Part shown: in pieces, positions 57,976-64,000 of the stretch
How positions within the stretch are numbered: position 1 is the stretch's first letter
Layout of the letters: every line of letters starts with the position of its first letter
Source: Nilaparvata lugens
Taxonomy: Eukaryota > Arthropoda > Insecta > Hemiptera > Delphacidae
Reading direction: 5' to 3'
DNA length: 64,000 nucleotides
Assembly (NCBI RefSeq): GCF_014356525.2
Contig: NC_052518.1
Coordinates: 13,408,201-13,472,200, forward strand
Program-made: the position numbers and the translations under genes
Notes under the pieces: generated by a model
Seen by the model: the letters and a program-made list of their open reading frames with translations, nothing else
The model's database searches: none
What the model was told of the DNA's origin: nothing

Positions 57976-58786
57976 AATAACGATAAAAGTAGTAAATGGA
58001 GTACTGTAATATTTTAGTGATGAATGTCTAAGATAATGTTAAATGAAACACAGCCCCTTTATAAGCATATGAACAGACTACCCACCCCTCTGTTCTATCA
58101 ATAACTCTTCACACATTAGCTTCTATTGTTCGAGCTGTGGCAATAGTAGAAGATATCATTATGTACACCTAATATTGAAGAGATTACTATCTATACCTAT
58201 AGATTACATCTATATAGATCTACATCTTATATTTGTTTAACACTGTAACCATACTATTCAAGAGAATAAAAAATGCATATGGAACATGAACGACCCCACA
58301 CTGTAGTAACTCAGGGGTTGTTAAAAGCAATATTTTTCCACTATTTTCAGATATACATTGTAATATATTGTGATTTAATGTATTTTTTGGAAGAATAAAT
58401 TTCATATCTTTCATATCTATAACGTATGTTAATAATCCAATTTATTTGAAATTCAGCATTTTTAAAATTATTAATTATGAAAATAATTTTGGTAAGAGAT
58501 GTAATTATTAGTAAGAATAGAGATAATGATTTTCTTAGTACCTTCTGGAGTAAAGTAGTTGATGCATTGAACATAGTTTTGGGAATTAATAGCAAGATAA
58601 ATTATTAATCAGTATTAACAAATGTGGATCTCTTCCGTTTGAAATAAATAGTAGTGGAAAGATTCATTTATAGAACAGAAAGCCAGCTCATGAAAAATGC
58701 CAAGGTAATTCTACTGTGAAATCTATTAATACGAATTTCCTATTATTGTAGTGAAGGGCACCTTAGTCATCGAATCCTGAAATGAT
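57976..58786. other. Noncoding stretch
   Basis: AT-rich with no gene or repeat recognised. Confidence 0.45.
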
Positions 58787-59400
58787 TTAATTTACCTTTA
58801 TTTTTTGAAGGTCGGTCATCCTCTCGACTGTGTGGACCCTCTTGGATCCTCCCTCGCCGATAGAGATCTTAATCCTCCCATCAGATGACCAGACATTCCT
58901 GTGCCCATGACAGTCAGCCGCAGCATTGAGGATCTTGAGACGTTCCGCAGTCAGATCCTCGCGAATGGTGACGCCGGAACCCTTCAGCTCCCTCTTAGTA
59001 TCAAAGATCATCTTCCTGGTCCGGTAGCTGCAGAGTCGAGCTATGAATGGTCGGTCCTTAGGTTTCGCTTGCCCTTGTTGAGGTGGTTGATGCCTTCCAA
59101 TGCGATGCGAGCGGTTGACATCCACCAGAGTCACGGGCATGTTCAGCTTCTTGTTGAAGACATCAAGCGCTAGCAGGTCCATGTCTTCTTTGTTGCTCTC
59201 CGGGATCCCAAAAATACGTATTGAATGTCGGCGCCCATATTGCTCGAGGTCGTCGACCTTCAGGTGACAAGACACCTCCAGCTCACGTATTCTATCGTAC
59301 AGCTTCAATAGACTTCACAGCCATTGAAACAGCATTATGGACAGACTCTTCGATTTGCTGTCAAATAATGAGGAGGGTCTCTTCGGACAATACTCCAGAA
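58787..59400 (-). pseudogene. LINE ORF1 (RRM-type), minus strand
   Basis: The minus strand encodes a coiled-coil segment (EETLLII ... IEESVHNAVSMAVKSIE, 59400-59310). After a frameshift comes RIRELEV ... VDDLEQYGRRHSIRIFGIPE, then a basic C-terminal domain with RPFIARLCSYRTRKMIF. This is the nucleic-acid chaperone ORF1 common to L1/CR1/Jockey-like LINEs. No ORF2 follows it on that strand within reach, so it is an isolated fragment. Confidence 0.75.
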
Positions 59401-59705
59401 ATAGCTGGAAATAGAAGATGGAGCCGAACTAAACACACGTTTACTCACTTGACATAAGAGTATGATGTCGGCTCGACAGTATCAGAGTAGCTGTCGTTGA
59501 GGAAAGACCTTTTGAATTCACGCTCTGTTATCGTAACATGCTTATCTCTGCTATGCAATAGTTCTATTTTCTTGCTGTGCCTCTTGTTCAGTTATTTATT
59601 TCTACCCCTGATTCTATTTTTGCACTCTTTTTCATTGCCTACCGGTTTCTCTTATTCGTTTTCTTTCACACAAAATATTCGTGATTTGTCATATTATATC
59701 TAAAT

Positions 59706-60661
59706 ATGAGTGCTTGTGAGGAGTGTAAGTTATCCGTGAATCACTCGGCTAAGGATAAAGTTGTATGCACTGAGTGTAATTCTATATTCCATGGAAGATG
59801 TACTGGTGGTGGAAGGGACCTGAGTGAGGCTGAACTCGATCTAATGTCAACCTGGGTATGTAAGAACTGTACATCAAAGCTTCAAGCCCAAAGAAACAGT
59901 AGTTCGGATACACCAGTTAAACATGTAGCTAGTGTAAGTGATTTGCGGTCGCCAATAACAGTGGAACTTTTTGAAAAAGCTATACTTGCACTGAGAGAGG
60001 AGATTGCTGGGGATCAGGCAAAGCTCCAGCAATCGCTGCAGTCCTGCTTGGACAAGCTGACTTCCAATATGGAAATACTGACCAAGCAAGGTGAAATCAT
60101 TAAGACGCAGGAAAAAATCATTTCGGCTCTACAGGGTGACAATCTACAGTTGAAGAAGAGTGTCGAACTTTTGACTGATAAATTGGACGCACTCGAGCAG
60201 TACGGACAAAAAAATACGCTCAAGATCCGTGGAGTGCCTTTCTCTGAAAATGAAGACGTTCGCGACTTGGTGTTGGCGACGTGTGGGGCTGTTGGAGTGG
60301 ACGTAGGAGCCGAAGCGATTGACATCTGTCACCGACTGAAGGCAAGCGCTGCGCAGCCGATGCCAGCAATAGTCGCCAAGTTTGTTCGTCGTGATGTCGC
60401 TCATCAGGTACTCAGTGGGAAGAAGCAGGTGAGGAGACTGTCATCTCGTGTGAGGAACAGCCAGTTTACATAAACGGGTCACTAACATTGGTGCGAAGAA
60501 AGATGTTGTCTCAGGCAAAGAAACTTCAAAGGGAGCGAGGTTACAAGTATGTTTGGGTTGACTGGGCTGGGAATGTGAAAATTCGTCCTGTGGATAAAGG
60601 AAGGGTATTTACAGTTAATAATGAAAATGAACTGCAGACTTTCATGGCCAAGTGTGCCTAG
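59706..60661 (+). pseudogene. LINE ORF1 with N-terminal PHD finger
   Basis: ATG at 59706. Residues 5-55 form a C4HC3 PHD finger (CEEC, CTECNSIFHGRC, WVCKNC). A coiled coil covers about 85-160. LDALEQYGQKNTLKIRGVPF starts the RRM-like domain. The first frame stops at 60471, but the homologous C-terminal domain continues in another frame (PVYINGSLTLVRRKML ... YKYVWVDWAGNVKIRP) to the TAG at 60659. A frameshift near 60450 therefore breaks the copy. PHD-bearing ORF1 proteins are known in CR1/Jockey-like LINEs. The ORF2 of this element starts 1.3 kb downstream. Confidence 0.8.
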
Positions 60662-61996
60662 TACTAAGTTTCGAGTGTTTTTTATAAGACCATTTTCAAT
60701 TCATGTAATAAGCTGAATTATTTTGTTTATTTTTTGCATTCTCGGAGAGGAGAGTTTTTTTTCAATATGTATTCTTGTAAATTGTTATACTGAAGTGTAT
60801 GCGGGGAGAATGAGGTATTGCTTGGGCTTTGATTGAGAATCATGATTAATTTTTGTGATTATATTATTCACTAACTTTCAGGTTTCAATAATGAATTTTC
60901 AATTCAAATTTACGCTTCTTTTGACATATATTTCGGTTTAAATCGCAACTAATAACATTGAATCCTAATTTTAATAGCATTCAATCGTATCATTTATTTT
61001 TTATCCCTGTTGAATTTAATTATTGTAGAAGTTTTATTCTTCTATTACAATGCTACAGTACACTATACACTTGCTTGAATACTGACCTACTTAGCTCATA
61101 CTTCTACTACTTTTCGCAATATTGTTCAATATTATTATTATTGACTCAATTATGTTCAGGGGGGATGGACTGAGGGGAGTGTCATTTTCACCGCATGCAT
61201 TGATGTTAACACGATTCGTGTTAAAGTTTGCATTTTCTTACTACGACTTGATTCTTCCATGCAATAGTCTCATCAAGGCGAACTCTGTAGCTTTGCTGAA
61301 CCTAATCTTTTTCTTATCTACCGTTTTTCGGGAATCTTTGTTGGGTGAGCCTAGCATGGTGAATAACAATTCAAATAATCTTATCTGAGGAGAAGTTAGA
61401 GCTCGCTACGGATTATTGTCATCTCCTTTCATTATCGGTTTCCTTTTAAAGCATTCATTCTCGGTTTCCCTTTCAATCATTCTTCGTTTTTATATTTCTC
61501 TAGTGCCGTGTGCATCTCCAACTAGGTACCAAGCATTCTTATCGAGTTTTAGTTACCGCTTCTGCTTTGTTTTCTCCCATGTTTACCGTAGATAATTTAC
61601 AGCAACAGTTTACAATACGGTACCTAGTCATTTTGAAAGTATCGATTGATAATAATTATTATTGAGTCGACTAGTTTGTCGAGTAATCATTTATTTTATT
61701 CTTTATATAATGAGTTAATCTAGATTTTTCGCTCCTCTATTGGTGCTTTGCGTTTGGGTGATAATGCTCTTGCCCTTTTCGCAGTCTATGATTCTTGTAT
61801 TGAATGGTGATGAATGATACGGTTTCTGTTAGCAGCCATTCAATTTCACAGATTAATTCAAGTGCGGAGTAGTGTGTAATCTTTTTGAGGCATAGCTTGA
61901 AGTTATTAAAAATTTGTATTAGGTTTTCAAATTTCTATTCTCTTTTTCTTGTTTAGGCTTTATATTTTTTCTCATTAATTTTTATTATTGTATCTT
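60662..61996 (+). other. Spacer between LINE ORF1 and ORF2
   Basis: About 1.3 kb, T-rich, with no clear coding sequence. LINEs usually have short or overlapping ORF junctions, so this is either a long inter-ORF region or a separate insertion. No terminal repeats were seen. Confidence 0.45.
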
Positions 61997-64000
61997 ATGT
62001 CATTGAATTCTAATTTATCTATTTATTATCAGAATGTTAGAGGACTTTGTACTAAAACTTCAAGTCTGTACGCATCGTTATTGGGCAGCAACTATGATCT
62101 GATAATTTTGACTGAAACATGGTTGCATGATGGCATAAAAAGTTCTGAAATATTTGATGAACGATATGCTGTTTATCGAAGTGATAGGGGTAGTGGTGAT
62201 GGTCTTCGGAGGGGAGGAGGAGTACTTGTTGCCATTCAGAGATCGTTGCAATCTGAGCTCTGTGAGGAGCTCACAATAAGTGACATTAATAATAATTATG
62301 ATTCAGTCGGAATAAAAATATGATCTAATTCCACTCACTTCTTCATTAATGCTGTTTATTTATCGCCGACAATTTCAACAAATGTCTTTCTCAATTATTG
62401 TGACCACCTTAAAACACTCAATGGCCTAATCAACGGTAATTTCTTGGTTATCGGAGACTTTAATCTGCCTGAAATCTGCTCAAATGATTATGATTTTTTT
62501 GTGGGGACAATTAAGGCAAGAATGCTTCACAATTTTATGTCATTCTATGATCTTGTTTCTCTAAATCCGGTAAAAAACGAACTGGGTAGGACTTTGGACC
62601 TGGTCCTTTGTAACTTTCCTGCCAAAGTCTTCCAAAGCGATGATCCCTTGCTTCCTGAAGACGGCCATCACCCGGCATTGTGTGTTGATGCTTCGTATTC
62701 TGTTCCGGAGGCAAATGAATCTCCGGGTGATCCAGTTGAATCCCGGTATAATTATTCTAAAGGGGATTACTTTCAACTTTATTGTAAGCTGCGAGACTGT
62801 TGATGGGACTCTGTGTTTGACTGTACTGATGTCGACTCTGCAGTGGACGAGTTCTATAGTCTGCTCTACAAATATTTGGATGAGTGTATTCCAAGGATCG
62901 TATTGAAGAAAAAAAATAATAAATACCCTCCTTGGTTTACTCCTGATATAATTTCTGATTTGAGGATTAAGAATAGATGTGCACGAAAAAGAAGAGTGTC
63001 CCCTTATCATGATAACCTTTTCAAAAGTTTACGAACATCCTTGAAGGCTAGAATATCTAAGTCTCATGAAAACTATTTGACATCGATTCAGTCAGGCTTA
63101 GATGGAAGTATGAAAAACTTTTGGAATTATGTAAATTCCAAAAGAAAAACGTTGTTTGTGGAGTCGACAATGTCGCTGAATGGGGAGTCCTACTGCAGTT
63201 CTGCGGTTGTAGATGGGTTCGCGAAATATTTTGAGTCAGTGTATGAGGTTGATACACACGCCGCCCCTGATATGCATGAGAATGAGCTGGAGATGTCTGG
63301 GAGCTTGGGATTAGGTGTTGGTATTGATTCTGTCTCCTCTGACGAGATCCTGTCTGCTATTAACAGCCTTAGATCTAGCTGTTCCGAGGGCCCTGACTTG
63401 ATACCTACTTTTCTTGTGAAGGGTTGTGCAGAGGTACTCCTTAGTCCATTGCAATTCATTTCCAATTTATCGATTAGGACTGGCCAATTCCCTTCTAAAT
63501 GGAAGGTCGCTAGAATTACTCCTATCTTCAAGTCAGGTAAGAGAACTGATATAAGTAATTATAGGCCCATATCAATTTTAAATTGCTTTTCCAAAGTTTT
63601 TGAAAGAATTTTTCATGCAGTTATATACAGGCAGGTGAAGGGAGTAATCGCGGACGAGCAACATGAATTTCTGTCAGGCCGTTCTACGGTGACTAATCTA
63701 ATGGAGTTCAGCAATGAGGTATCCAGAGTTCTTGACGGTGGAGGGCGGGTTGATGTTGTTTATACGGATCTCTCAAAGGCATTCGATTCAATCAATCACG
63801 ATTGGTTCTGTACAAGCCTGGCAAATCTTGCTGAGAGCTATTTGCATTCAAGAGTGCAGTATGTTAGAGTACATAATTTCAAGTCTAGAACTTTCAACTG
63901 TACATCTGGGGTGCCTCAGGGTTCTAACCTTGGACCACTTCTCTTCCTTCTATTCATTAACGATCTCCCTGCTGTCTTTGATGGTTCATCCTGTCTGATG
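61997..64000 (+). pseudogene. LINE ORF2 (endonuclease and RT), cut by window edge
   Basis: ATG at 61997. APE endonuclease: IYYQNVRGLCTKTSSL, DLIILTETWLHDGIKSSE, LVIGDFNLPEICSN, GHHPALCVD. RT: WKVARITPIFKSGKRTDISN, RPISILNCFSKVFERIF, VVYTDLSKAFDSINHD, GVPQGSNLGPLLFLLFINDL. TGA codons at 62321 and 62801 interrupt an otherwise continuous frame. Just after KAFDSINHD the sequence reads WFCTSLANLAESYLHSRVQY, which looks short by some ten residues. So the copy is inactive although most of it is readable. The YADD box lies beyond the window. Confidence 0.8.

Noticed and set aside
63190..63531. Minus-strand 113-codon frame
   Set aside because: Antisense of the plus-strand LINE ORF2, which has clear RT motifs.

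Overview
This is AT-rich animal genomic DNA, most likely from a sap-feeding hemipteran insect; a planthopper is my best guess. The only intact host gene I can defend is a spliced vitellogenin gene of 8 exons on the + strand at 31302-40315. Its N-terminal lipid-transport domain, RxRR cleavage site between two polyserine tracts, very Asn-rich linkers and C-terminal vWFD/GLCG region are typical of insect vitellogenins. The species was inferred, not tested.

Almost everything else is mobile DNA. At 0.47-15.7 kb, a Ty3/Gypsy-like LTR retrotransposon on the + strand (gag, PR, RT, RNase H, IN; pol broken by stops and a frameshift) sits inside a related minus-strand element that has lost most of gag and pol but keeps a fused open frame. 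From 15.9 to 30 kb there are LINE remnants, a 101-bp tandem duplication, foldback elements, a GC-rich CGGCG repeat island, a hAT-type element with perfect 8-bp target duplications carrying a nested MITE, a GAPDH retropseudogene scrap, and two more MITEs upstream of the vitellogenin promoter.

Downstream of vitellogenin, 42.0-43.4 kb holds the C-terminal half of a Penelope-like element (GIY-YIG endonuclease) with inverted partial duplications, followed by a TA-flanked MITE and a (TG)n-bearing dispersed repeat. A BEL/Pao element at 47.6-50.2 kb has gag, protease, the start of RT and the extreme end of integrase, with the middle of pol removed.

At 51.5-53.2 kb is the least explained object: about 270-bp near-identical inverted terminal repeats bracket about 1 kb carrying several short Cys-rich open frames. 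This looks like a small-virus-derived or novel terminal-inverted-repeat element. From 53.2 kb to the end there are at least four LINE copies in both orientations: a minus-strand EN-RT element with a mutated catalytic motif, a 5'-truncated insert with a 12-bp target duplication, a minus-strand ORF1, and a + strand element whose ORF1 begins with a PHD finger and whose ORF2 runs off the window.

Apart from vitellogenin, no neighbouring genes appear to work together; the remaining structure is nested insertion and decay of transposons.
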